From: Quercus robur
Lineage: Eukaryota > Streptophyta > Magnoliopsida > Fagales > Fagaceae
Assembly: GCF_932294415.1 (NCBI RefSeq)
Contig: NC_065535.1
Span: 68,751,362-68,815,361, forward strand
Direction of reading: 5' to 3'
Length of the DNA stretch: 64,000 nt
A model generated the notes under the pieces. It saw nothing but the letters and a program-made list of their open reading frames with translations, made no database searches and was not told where the DNA came from. Shown piece after piece: positions 34,238-45,257 of this stretch (its first letter is position 1; each line of letters opens with the position of its first letter). The position numbers were made by a program, and so were the translations under genes.

Positions 34238-35579
34238 TGATTATTAAATTTCATAATTGAATGACTTTGTCAATTTTACAAGCACAAGGAGACATCATTA
34301 TTTGGTGTTGGAGACTTGGAATTTGTTTTGTTTTTGCCCTTCTTTTATATAATTTTATTTTTAAAAAAATTCCAAGTTTCCTTCACTATCCAATTTAAAA
34401 ATTTATTGGACTATGTTATTATTATTAAGGTAGTAATATTAAAAGTCATTTAACATTTTTTTTATTTGACCAATAACTTTTTAACTCAATTAACACCTTT
34501 TAATGTTTTCAACGGAAACATTTTTAAGAATCAAATCCATCATCTTCTATTCTTGTAATTATATATATAAAGGATTGAAAATATCATTTATGTTGATTTG
34601 CAAGACAATTATCACTAACTCTATTGGATATGGTCAGATATGAACCTCAAGCATTTTAATTGGTAATAACTCATTACTCTTAAGTCTCTCAAATGAGTCA
34701 AGAGCTCTAATTTAGTTGCATTAATCAATCTCTTCCGGGAGAGAACTTGAATTTAAATTTTATATCCTACCTTATTGCAGGGAAAAAGGAAACCACTCAA
34801 ATGCATTATAAGGCATTTGCAAGATACAATAAATAATAAATAAAAGCATTTGTCCCATCTCGTTTTAATTTATTTTCCTTGGGATATGTTTGTCTCAAAC
34901 TAAATTCCTTGAAATTTAAATCCAAAATGAATTCCTAAAGGTGTGATCTCAACTTACTCAAAATTTATATGTTATAATCTCAAAACACACTTAAAACATA
35001 GTAAGGAAATCTCAATTTATTCAGGGTGTGGTAAATGGTAATTGAGAGAAGAGTACCAAAATGGGCTGGTTGTAGATTCTTATCAAATTTCAAGAGAGTA
35101 AAACTGCAAATGTGAAAATAAACCTTAGTCATTAAAAGACCACAAATTTAGGAAAGATGCACCAATGGAACCCTCTTATAAGATCACAAATCTCTTGACC
35201 ATGTGCGTGTTCTGGAAATAGTGTCAATTGGTATCATTTTTTGCTGCTTCTATCATTTGGATTTAACGTGATTAAAGCATGCTTATGCTTCTTTTTTTTT
35301 TTTAAACAAAAAGCATGCTAATAGTAATTAGAAGAAAAAAAAAAAGATTTTCATAAAGATAGACTTGAAATAGAAGGCTAATATTTGGTCCTTCCATATT
35401 AAAAATCTACATCACGAGTAGAGTAGATGTCAAAGCATCCATATCTTGATCCTCAGGAAGACATAATCCTCTCTCAGTACAATTGTAGATACAATTAAAA
35501 AAGGAAACACAATAAAGATATAATAATAAAAGGGAATAATCCACAATGGACTCAATAATTTAACAATAGCTTATAGCAA
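34238..35579. other. Intergenic, no gene supported
   Basis: AT-rich; 35340 onward is probably the 3' UTR and downstream flank of the gene at 35580. No repeat boundaries were resolved. Confidence 0.4.
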
Positions 35580-35789
35580 TCACATTTCTTCCACTAGGCA
35601 CCAACCTTCATCTCCTTCAACTTGGTCCAACACAAATCCCACATCACAAAAACTCATTTTATCATCATTACCATCACTTTTTTCGTCATCATCTTCTTTA
35701 ATCTCAATCTCTGCCTTGTTGTCTTCATTATTTGAAGATCCATAAACACAATATGCACGATCATACTCATTAATATCACTATAAACTTC

Positions 35790-35821
<32 letters not shown>

Positions 35822-36203
35822 TGATATGATCATTATACATATGATCCAAAAGACCCGTGGCAGAAGATCCAGAAAAACTCAAGCCGGGTTTCCTATCCAT
35901 GACCCGCCAGCTGATTAACCGAGTGTTGGAAACGACATCGTGTGACTTCAGCTTACGAGTCCCCTTGGTCTTGTTCTTGGACTTACATGCTGGGTGGTCA
36001 TGACACCCTGTGCACCCTGGTGTGCCACACTTGCCCGTGAACTTGGAGTGGTTGGTGGGCTTGGATGGCACCTTGGTAAATAACCCGGCAGTCAGGGGCG
36101 AATCGTATTTGTCAACGACTCGGGTTTCGGGTCTCGGGTTTATTGAAGATGGTAGGATCCGGTGGGTCCTAACCATCCCATGTTGGCGACCCTCTCTCTT
36201 CAT
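35580..36203 (-). CDS. Conserved plant protein of unknown function, 207 aa, single exon
   Basis: I recognise the type (an N-terminal block REGRQHGMVRTHRILPS, then VSKPTNHSKFTGKC-like sequence) as a conserved but uncharacterised plant family, and assign no function. Visible features: residues about 60-80 hold a compact Cys/His cluster (CGTPGCTGCHDHPAC) followed by a basic stretch KSKNKTKGTRKLK. Residues about 100-120 are conserved-looking (SWRVMDRKPGLSFSGSS). A run of ten Asp residues with NDD before it comes from a (ATC)n repeat at 35785-35822. The C-terminal third is strongly acidic. There is no signal peptide or membrane segment. The basic Cys/His part might bind zinc or nucleic acid; that is only a suggestion. 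Confidence 0.75.
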
Positions 36204-36456
36204 ATTTGGTGTCTGCTGTAGGCTAAAGGAAAAGTTGGGACAAGGAATGATAAATGGTTTGTGACTTTGTGCTTGGTCTTATGTAGAGATGAGAAACTTG
36301 GGAAGCAAGTAGTATATGTAGTTATGTATTAGCTGGTCATAGAACGTGTGGACCAAGCAAATAATTAAAGATAGTTCAATTACAATATTGCATGGTGGAA
36401 AAAGTGGAAGAGAGAGACAATAAAGCCATTCAATTCTTAACTAATTAGTATGCATT
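36204..36456. other. Upstream region of the 207-aa gene
   Basis: Probable promoter and 5' leader of the minus-strand gene. No clear TATA box at a firm distance was chosen. Confidence 0.3.
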
Positions 36457-36690
36457 TCGAATGAACTGAATTTTTCAGTTTATTTCTACTTTCAGTTTAT
36501 TTTTACTATTATTTATAGGTTCTATTATACTTTTTAATACTATTCATAAGTTCTACTGTACTTTTTGATACTATTTATGGTTTCAACTGTACTATTTAGC
36601 TTATTTTTTAACATTTTTTTTACACTTTTAACAAAGAGTTTTCAATTTCAACTAAATAAGTTATTCCAAAACGGACACTTAGTATATTAT
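36457..36690 (-). mobile_element. MITE-like repeat family 1, copy 3 (reverse orientation)
   Basis: It contains reverse-strand forms of the family core: 'actattcataagttctactg', 'tttcaactaaataagtt' and the end 'ccaaaacggacactta'. Part of the interior is internally duplicated ('tttttaatactattcat' and 'ttttgatactatttat'). Confidence 0.55.
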
Positions 36691-38582
36691 TTTTCCTATT
36701 TATCCCAAAAAAAAAAAAAGTATTATTTTCAACCAACAAGGAAAAAAACTAAGTGGCAGTGTTTCACCTTTTATTACCAAAGAAAAAGGTAATTCACCGA
36801 ATCACCTTTCTTTGTTATGATTTGGATCCACATGTTTTATCTCTGTAATGTGTAAACATTTCTTTGGTGGGTTTATTTTTACGGCTTTTTAAAATTTTGT
36901 TGGTAGCTTCGTAATTGCAAAAAATAAGATATAATACTATTTTGATTCTTAAATTTTACTAAAAGTTTATTTTTTGGTTCCTAAACTTCTCAAAGTTCGT
37001 TTTTCATCTTTAAACTATTAAAAAGTTTATTTTTTGTCCCTAAACTATTAAAAATGTTTAACTTTCTATCTTTAAACTTTAAAAAATTAAAATTAATCCC
37101 AAAACTATTGAAATTTTTTCTTTTTTGGTCCATTTTTTCATTTTTTTTATAGATAATTACATTATGTTGTTAACTTTGTGACTCGAACTCTTTTTCCTTT
37201 AGACTCCCAAACATTTTATGTATGGAGAGGTGCCAATTAAGTTACAATACTCTTAGTCTTTTGTCTCTAAACTAACTCTTGGCCAATTAAGCTACAAGTA
37301 TTTTTATCAGTCCAAAAAAAAAAAAAAAAAAAGCTATAAGTATTCATAGAAACTTTACAAAGTTTAATGATAAAAGTTTCTATTTCTAAATGTAGCTAGC
37401 GAAGGCAAAATAAGGAATGTTTTAACTCTTTACATATGAATGTTGGTATATATTGCAAGAGTACATTGGTTTAAGAACTATTTTTAAGAAATTTTTATAG
37501 AAAAAGAAAAAAGTAACTAACTTTTTTATAATTTTTTATATTTCTTATAAAAATAGTATTAAAACTTTTTAAAAATGAATCATTATCATATGCCCTAAAG
37601 AAGTACCCGTTACCACCCTTCCACAATAGCCATCTTCCTAGCTAAAGATATTATGCTCATACTTTTTGTTACAGCATCATTGGCATCCTGGGTTCATTTG
37701 ATTGTTAATTGTTTTCTTTTTGTACAGTATATATAGTATTCATTTCTTTTCCAAAAAAAAAAATGTACTCATTTTAGCTTTAAGATAAAATAAGGGAAGA
37801 ACTGGATAACTTGAATAACACGGCCATAGTCAAACTTTATCAGGTTGATTTTCTTCATAGCTCTATTATTATTGTGGAAAAAAGTGTGACAAAATTGTTC
37901 CTTCGTTCAGCATATTCAAATATTCAATGATTATGTCAAGTATTTCATTTCTGAGTACAAAAAACTTGTACAGGTATATCCTTATATTACCTTCGCTAGC
38001 TACCTTTTCTAGTTTAACGTGCACACAATGTGCTACATGCAATACCAACATACATGTAACATGTGTGCTTAAAAAGGGTAACATACCTAATCTTTTTGTT
38101 TAGAGTCACATTTTCATCAAATGCCAATTATTTGCTTCAAATCGATGTAATTCAAGTGACATGAGAATCCGTACCTTTAAAAAAATAAATTTTTTTCCGG
38201 GGCTGGACTACTGGGTTGCAAAACCTAAATGGCCAGTGCTCATCTGAGCTGCAACAAGCTATACCTCATTGAAATTGTACAATCCACAACTTGTTCATAT
38301 TATGCAAACACTCACAACAAAGCAGTACATATAATTGACTCCAATTAATTTATATCGAGCATTCATGATACATGATTGTTCCTAGAATTTTAGGACTAAG
38401 TTTTGATAACTAATACCAACCAAAATAGCTATACATGATTGTTGGAACTTACATATACGTTGTACAAGTAACTAAACCTGAAAATAGCTAGGTTGGAGTT
38501 GTATACTATATTATTTATCAAAAAAATCAAAGCAAACAATCTGAAGAAGTCATCATGTATAGGTGATCATCATTTTGATTGA
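36691..38582. other. Intergenic with degraded repeats
   Basis: At 36930-37130 the phrase 'tttattttttgtccctaaac' recurs about four times with changes, like the remains of a Mutator-type end. SINE-like heads are present at 37130-37310 and are listed separately. From 37320 to 38580 nothing firm is seen. Confidence 0.4.
37130..37310 (-). mobile_element. SINE-like element(s), tRNA-derived head
   Basis: On the minus strand 'TTGTAACTTAATTGGCACC' resembles an A box (TAGCTCAATTGGC type) and 'AGAGTTCGAGTCAC' resembles a B box. An A-rich tail follows. A second A-box-like head (CTTGTAGCTTAATTGGCC) lies directly upstream at 37273-37295, so two elements or a dimer may be present. Confidence 0.5.
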
Positions 38583-38813
38583 TTAACCTTGTTTGCCATC
38601 AAATGGCCAATCACCCGAACCAGTGTTTCCAGAAATTTGTTGGCAATAACCTTCGCAGGCAGGTCCACATGCAGCAAGGGTTGCTCCTGAAGTCTTCATG
38701 CACACAGGCATGCATTGCTTTGCACAATCTGAGAGTGCTTCACCCACATTGGTATATGCCATTACGACCAGCATGGAGATGAGGAGCATAGCAATGGTGT
38801 TCTTGGTGCCCAT
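38583..38813 (-). CDS. Thionin-like cysteine-rich secreted peptide, 76 aa
   Basis: A signal peptide covers about residues 1-27 (basic start MGTKN, then LLISMLVVMAYT and a cleavage-like GEALS). The mature part has six cysteines spaced C-x3-C-x3-C-x10-C-x3-C-x3-C (CAKQC, CMKTSG, CGPAC, CEGYC), then a Gly/Asp-rich tail SGDWPFDG. The paired C-x3-C spacing is like the short helical plant thionin-like/hairpinin peptides that act in defence or reproduction. The exact subfamily is not settled. It is a single exon with a good TATA box upstream. Its size, signal and composition support a real gene. Confidence 0.75.
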   Translation of the reverse strand: MGTKNTIAMLLISMLVVMAYTNVGEALSDCAKQCMPVCMKTSGATLAACGPACEGYCQQISGNTGSGDWPFDGKQG

Positions 38814-38876
38814 GTCTTCGTTATTGTATTTTGTGTTATCTCAAAAACAATTGAGAAAGTTAGCTGCTTTTGGTTC

Positions 38877-38887
38877 ATATATAAAGC
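38877..38887 (-). promoter_or_regulatory. TATA box of the thionin-like gene
   Basis: On the minus strand CTTTATATATG lies about 65-70 bp upstream of the ATG at 38813, suiting a leader of about 35-40 bases. Confidence 0.6.
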
Positions 38888-39544
38888 CTATGAGGTTGAA
38901 CCCAATTAGCCAACAGGTAAGCTGATCCTCTCGTCTTGGAATGGTTTGGAGCAGAACATGGAAAGATATGAGGTTGAGATAATAAGTTAAGATTTAGTTT
39001 TTTTTTTTTTTTCCTAATTAAAGGTCACCTAGAGTATATATGCTATATTAAATAAAATAAAATAAAACTCGACCATGCAAAATGATTTTGACTTGGTCAA
39101 GATTGTCGTCTAGCTAATAGCTATTTGGGGATGCCTAAACACAAAATGAAAATTTAGTTATAGCCTAATGTTACAACTATCGTATAGCTATATATTTTTA
39201 AAATTTAACTATTGAATTGAATGATTTTTATATTCTTAATATTCATGTCAAATTTTGTCTCAATCAGATTTTATTTACTATTTGAATCATAAACTTATTT
39301 TTTTATACATAATTTTAAACTATAAAAATTTGAAATTTGAACATTAAATTGATGATAGTTATTGATTTTTTTTTTTTTTTTGGAATTTTTGCAATAGAAG
39401 ATATAAGAAGAAAATGTAATACAATGACGAATTTACCAAAATTCACATCTAATACAAAGATATTGAATGGAGTTATAACCTTAGGCTACAATTGAGTTTT
39501 GTTGCCAAACTCTACCCAACATAAAAATAAAGTTTCACTAAGGT
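38888..39544. other. Upstream flank of the thionin-like gene, no other gene
   Basis: AT-rich sequence with T-runs at 38999-39012 and 39367-39381. No repeat boundary was resolved. Confidence 0.4.
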
Positions 39545-39678
39545 TTGGCATTGGCTTAAAAAGCCTTTTTTTTTTTTTTTTTTTTTACCTTTTAGTTTAT
39601 TTTTATTACTATTCAGTTTATTTTTGCTATTATTTATAGGTCACATTGCACTTTTTGGTATTATTCATGGTTCCCACT

Positions 39679-41040
39679 TAGGGATGGCAAAGTAAGTCCA
39701 AACCCATTTGCCCACCCAAACCCACCCACTCTAATTGAACCCAAACTTACCCAATTATTAGTTGGGTTAAATGAGCATCAACCTAATTAAACTCAATGAT
39801 TATTGGGTTTTAAGTAAAAACTCATTGAACCCATTGAGCCCCATTTAACACAAAAACAATATACCCAAATTCAACCTAGCCCTTTCCATAACATTAAAAA
39901 AAGAAAAAAAAAATCCCTCAGACGTTTCATTTTCCTTCATTTTCTCAGCCTCCAAACATTTCTCTCTCTCTCTCTCTCACTTATTCTCTCTCTCTTTCTC
40001 TCTCTAGCTCTCACAGAGAACAATGAGGCACAACAAATACAGCACAGAGACCACCAAATCTCGCTTCTTAGGAACCATATTCACTTCCTCCATTCGAAAC
40101 CTCTTTCCCAGATCTCTCTCCAAACACTCCAAATCCACCTCTGGAGGAGAGGGCGGTGGAGGAGAACGAAATGGTGGAGAAGGATTGGGAAAGGAAGGCG
40201 GAGAGAATGGGGTCGAAGGCAATGGAGTCGAGTGCCCACCTCGCTGATCTCGCCTACCCACTCTTCGTCTCTTTCTCTTCTAGCCTGCTTAGCGCCGATC
40301 TCTCTTATCCCTTTCATTTTTTTTCTTTCTTCCTCCACTCCTCACCGATCTTGTTTGAGTTTTTTCTTTCTTTCGCCAATCTCGCCTGAGTTTTTCTTTT
40401 GTGGTTGTGGGTTGATTTTCTTGGCTTGGGTTGTTGTGGGTTTTATTTTTGTGGTTGTGGGTTGGCTTTGAGATCTGAATTTCTGGCTTTGATTAGTATT
40501 TTTTTTTTTTGGGTTAATAATTAGAGGTTGGGCTGTGTTTGGTTGTTGAGAAAACGAAGGAAAATCACAGTTTTTATTCGTTTAGGGACAAATTAACCCA
40601 TGAATCCCATTTGGGTTCTTAGCTAAATTCAGCTATTGATTTTGCTAAAGAAGAAAAAAAGAATCCTAATCTTTTGATTTTGCTGAAGAAGAAAAAGAAA
40701 TTTTAGATCAAAGAAATTTTTTTTCTTTTTCCCAAGAAAGTAAAGTGGAGACTAGAGAGAGTGGAAAAGAGAATCCAAGAAAGTGTTGGAGGTTTCACTC
40801 TAATGGCATTTTGGTAATTTTCATAATTGGGTAATTGTGGTTTTCACTTTAATGGCATTTTGGTAATTTTGATAATTGGGTAATTGGGTGAGTTAAGGTT
40901 TACACATAATAATTGGGTTGGGTTGGATTTGGGTTTGAAGCAATTAGTTAAATGGAGTTTAATGGGTAAATGAGTTTTATATACCCAACCCAATTATGTC
41001 TACCTCAAACCTATCCAAACCCACCCATTTGACACCCCTA
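39679..41040. mobile_element. hAT-like element nested in the MITE (about 1.36 kb)
   Basis: The ends are TAGGGATGGCAAA on the left and, reverse-complemented, TAGGGGTGTCAAATGGGTGGG on the right, a form common in plant hAT elements. Subterminal regions are rich in 'aacccacccac' and 'aaacccattg' words in both orientations. Flanking 8-mers TTCCCACT and GTCTCATT agree at 5 of 8 positions, a decayed duplication at best. Inside is a gene-like patch (40023-40247). No transposase is seen. Confidence 0.7.
40023..40247 (+). pseudogene. Possible captured 5' gene fragment in the hAT-like element
   Basis: After a CT-rich stretch typical of a plant 5' UTR, an ATG opens a 74-codon frame with protein-like composition at first (TKSRFLGTIFTSSIRNLFPR) that turns into a Gly/Glu-rich tail. 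The family is not recognised. The purine-rich tail is probably not real coding sequence, so this is either a captured first exon or chance. Confidence 0.35.
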
Positions 41041-41257
41041 GTCTCATTGTACTTTTTTAGCTACCTTTTAGCTTTTTTTTATGATACTTTCAGTAAAAAG
41101 TTTTCAGTTTCAACTAAATAAGTTGTTTCCAAATGGACTCTAAATCTTGGATAATTTGATTATCTTCTAGAAGATTCAATAATTCACTAAATGATTAGCA
41201 CAAATATGTAATTTGCTTCCATGTATTCTTTTTGGAAAATATTCAAATACCCCAGTA

Positions 41258-42434
41258 GAGCATTTGCAGCAGTGGAGCTAAAAAGCTATAATGCTATTTT
41301 AGCTCCACCAATATACCAAAAAAGCCTTGCAGAAGTGGAGGCAAAGTTATATAATTTTTAGCTGATTTGCTACAATGCACATCTATTTATAGATGTGCAC
41401 TGTAGCAGACATCTAAAAAAAAAAAATTTTTTTTTATTCAACCTCCAATTAAAATAATGCAACTTACTTTATTTTTTTTTTCATTTCTTTTGACCTATCT
41501 CACCGTGCTCTCTCTCATCATCACTCTCAAGCTCAGTTCTCTCATCAAGCTCTCTTCAGTTCTCTCATCAAGCTCTCATCTCTCTCATCTCCCAGCCCAC
41601 GCCGTCGCCGTCCCAGCCGTCCCAGCTCACGCTGTCTCCATCCTAGCCCACGTTGTCTCCGTCCTAGCCCACGCTGTCGCTGTCCCACGCCATCCCAGCC
41701 CATGCCGTCTATCAAGCTCTCATCTCTCTCATCTCTCAAGCTTTTAGCGCCAACGACCCAAGCCCTGCCCAGCGCCGACGACCCAAGCCCCTACCCAGCG
41801 CCGACGACCCAAGCCCCTGCCCAGCGCTGACCTAAGCCCTTGCCCAACGCCGATTGATCTCTTCATTCTCCGCCCCTATCTCTCTGCTATCTCTCTAATT
41901 GGGATTTATGTTGATGGGTTATATTTTTATTTTGATGAATGGGTTTTGATTTTGTTGATGGTTGATGAATGGGGTTTGTTGATGGTGGTTGGGTTTCTCT
42001 GGTTTTGTGGTGGCTTTTGGCTAATTTAATTATTGATGATGGGTTCTATTTCTATTTTGATGAATGAGTTTTGATTTTGTTGATGGTTGATGAATGGGGT
42101 TTGTTGATGGTTGATGAATGGTGGCTGGGTTTCTCTGGTTGATGAATGGTGGTGGCGGCGGTGGTGGTGGAGTTGTGGTGGTGGTTGTGGGTGTGGTCGT
42201 GGCTGTGGCTGATAGTAGAGATGGTTGTGGTTGGTGCTGTGGATGTTTTTTGAGTAGTGGATTATATTATTTTATTGTATGGGATATATTATTTTATTGT
42301 GATGTTTATATTATTTTATTGTGTTGAAAGCTAAAATAGATCCACTGCTGCAGCATGTGTGTATGTAAAATAGATAAAATAACTTTTAGTTGAACTAAAA
42401 AGCTAAATTTTTAGCTCCACTGCTATGGATGCTC
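41258..42434. mobile_element. Non-autonomous inverted-repeat DNA transposon, copy B (about 1.18 kb)
   Basis: This is the same family as 7139-8410 but in opposite orientation. The ends are GAGCATTTGCAGCAGTGG and, reverse-complemented, GAGCATCCATAGCAGTGG, each followed by AGCTAAAA-type sequence. Interior features match copy A: 'gatgtgcattgtagca'-like motif near one end, GC-rich repeated 'cccagcgccgacgacccaag' (41770-41830), GGTGGC-rich block (42148-42215) and 'tattattttattgt' near the other end. A direct repeat 'tgatgaatggggtttgttgatgg' occurs at about 41960 and 42090. Frames here are low complexity and not genes. Confidence 0.7.
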
Positions 42435-43071
42435 TGCTCTCTCATCTCATGTGAAATATGGATCTGAATATTAAATTAATCAATGAGACCTACCCCTTTA
42501 AAATGTTAATGAGATTTAGTGATTTACTATTATTTTTTTATCTGAAGATTTACTATCATGTGTGGGTATAAGTCCCGGTAGTATTTAAATTCATGGTAGG
42601 ATGGAAGGATAAGTCTGAAAAATAATTATTAAAAGAAAATTTAAAGACTGATAGAAATAATAGAATCATTGGGTTGGGAATTTCTCAACTTGAGCCATGC
42701 ACACTATTCCAAACCAAAATAAAACACAATCTTTATTTTTATTAACAACTGAAGAATGCCTTATAAACTTTACCATGTATCACTTATGCAAGACCAGTTT
42801 GATAGTTCAACTCCGGTTTTCAAATCAGTTATTGTACACAAACACAATGTTCATACTCCATAAATTGCTACTTCCATTAGTCAATTAATGGTTGTTCTTA
42901 TACAAAAGGCAAAAGGAAAAGGTAAATTACAACAAAGCTTCACTACACTAATTTGTAAATAACATTATAAGCTTTTGCCTATAATTGACTGTCTTTCACA
43001 TAAAATCATAAGTTTCTGTATAAACTAACCACAAAGCTGATATTGACATTCACATCTATATTTTATATATA
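42435..43071. other. Intergenic, no gene supported
   Basis: AT-rich; no repeats with clear ends. This region may lie downstream of the original cystinosin 3' end before the Helitron inserted. Confidence 0.4.
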
Positions 43072-43475
43072 TCTAAAAGTTGAAATATAGCATTTATTGT
43101 TACTACGCTCCAGTTGAGTCACATCAGCGTCCATGTCGTTATCATTTTTCTTTTCAATTTTCATTTAATTTTTTTTTTAACATTTACTCATTTTTTTTTA
43201 AAAATATTTACACTTTCTCCAACCTTTCTCTATCCCTTACATTTTCATCTCCCCACTACCCTCTACCTTAACATCACTTTTCATCTCCCCACTACCCTTT
43301 ACCTTACATTTTCATCTCTCCACTACCCTCTACCTTAATATCATTCTTCATCTTTCCCTTCATGTTCCTTTTTTTTTTTTTTTTTTTTTTGTCATTTCTT
43401 ATTCACAACCTCTTACTATAAATTTGTCATTCTCTCTTCCATTTTTTACATACTTTTCCCTCACAAAAAAAAGGT

Positions 43476-43507
<32 letters not shown>

Positions 43508-44453
43508 TTGGTGGATTTTTTTTTTCCTTTCATCTTTGCTTTTGGTTGATAAATTTGTTGTGTTCTCTAGAACTTTATATTGAGCTGATGCAATTTAGTT
43601 TTGTGATTTAAGTTTTCTTTCTCTCTTTAATTGTTAATTTTATTACATGTGCTTTTCTTTAAATTCTTAGTTTGGGTTGCTTTGAATTCACCTATTTTTT
43701 TGACCGAGAATTCACCTATTTAGTTGTTTTATATATGTTATTTTTGTACAATATGACATTTGTTCTATGAAATTCCTTTTAGACTTGATACGCTATCTTT
43801 TCATTTGATTTTTTTTTTCCTCTCCTTATGTGCAGTGATTGACTTCTAACAAAAATTATTCTATTTATATATTTAGAAATCTATTTCTTCTTAATTCCAA
43901 TAGTTTAAATTTTGTATGGGCCATAAGGAACAAAGGGGTCCATACTCCATAATGCTTTCATGTTCTCCTCGTATTGTGATAAATCTAAGTAGTTGAATAG
44001 TGTTGTTTAATTTACTACTATTACATATTTTTTCCTAAAAGCTACATACCATCGATCGTAGCACCAAATGAATATTTCAAAATTCATTTGCATGATTACT
44101 TTGCTGTGTGGTGAGTTGAATCATTGTTGGGTAATGATGTACGTTAGATTGTTTGTGTAGCCTCCTGACTTGCAAAGGGCAAGTACTGATTTATGCTAAG
44201 TTTTTGTTTTTGGTATTCTTTAGAGCTATAATGGTTGATAGGTTTAATGAGGCTCCATTAATTTATGCGAGGCTTCAATATCACCCAAATGACAAGTAAT
44301 AAAACAAGACAATTCATGTTTAGCTTTCGGGTTTATTCTTTCAAAAAAAAAATTGCATAGCTTTTTGGTAACCACCAATTCGTTTTGTTAGCTCAACATT
44401 ATAAAGCAACTTTAATTTAGTTATATGGATGGGGTTTATCATTTTTCATGTTG

Positions 44454-44502
<49 letters not shown>

Positions 44503-45238
44503 GCTAAAATCAATAGTACTATAACAATTGACTATTTAAATTCAGTCATATCCTCTATATCATTAAATTATTAATATTTCTCTCATTTTTTTTAATTTTT
44601 TAAAATTAAACATATAATGTTTTAATTAAATACAAATAAATAAAAAATTACTTATAAAATCATTTTTTTAACATTTATGCTTACTCCAACATTTCTCATT
44701 CCTTTCACATTTTCATCTCCCCATTATCCTCTATCTTAATATCACACTTTATCTTTCCCTTTATCTTCATTTATTTTGTTTCTTTTTATTCTTATCCTCC
44801 TATTATAATTTTTTCATTATCTTTTCTATTCTATATTTCTATGCATAATTTTCCCTCACAAAAAATGTTATTTCTCTCTCTCAATTTTTTGGTGGATTTT
44901 TTTTTCCTTGCATCTCTGTTTTAGGTTATTAATTTTTTGTATTTTTAACAACTTTACTTTGAGTTGATGCAATTTAATTTTGTGTTTTAAGTTTTTTTTT
45001 TCTATTTTCTTTTTTGTTCTCTTTGATTGTTAAATGTTATCCTATTACATTATAAAAAATATAATATTATTTTATTATATAGCATGATTTGGATAATTTT
45101 ATCATATAAGAATTTTACATAAGTTATATAGACAATAGTAAAACAACGACAACGACAACGGCAACAACAATAATAATAATATATTTATGAGATAACTCTA
45201 AAAAAATTATTACGCGCAATGCGCGGGTCTACGACTAG
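43072..45238 (+). mobile_element. Non-autonomous Helitron, 2,167 bp
   Basis: The 5' end is TCTAAAAGTTGAAATATAGC. The 3' end is a GC-rich hairpin (ACGCGCAATGCGCGGG, 45212-45227) followed by TCTACGACTAG. The element starts with TC, ends with CTAG about 8 bp after the hairpin, and sits between A (43071) and T (45239), all hallmarks of Helitrons. There are no inverted repeats or target duplications, as expected. No RepHel coding is present. The interior has two diverged direct copies of about 400 bp (about 43190-43650 and 44670-45060, both with 'caattttttggtggattttt'), so it may be composite. An (AT)n run lies at 44472-44500. Confidence 0.85.
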
Positions 45239-45257
45239 TTATGATTAAAGCTAAGCT

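Larger units (their letters stand above)
39545..41145 (-). mobile_element. MITE-like repeat family 1, copy 4, split by a hAT-like insertion
   Basis: The family core is present as two parts: 39545-39678 (ending 'tattattcatggttcccact') and 41041-41145 (starting 'gtctcattgtacttttt' and ending 'ccaaatggactc'). Other copies run through this junction without a break, so the piece between is a later insertion. Confidence 0.7.

Noticed and set aside
35785-35822. Possible CRISPR-like short repeat (ATC triplets)
   Set aside because: It is a simple trinucleotide run coding for Asp in the 207-aa gene; no spacers, and the genome is a plant's.
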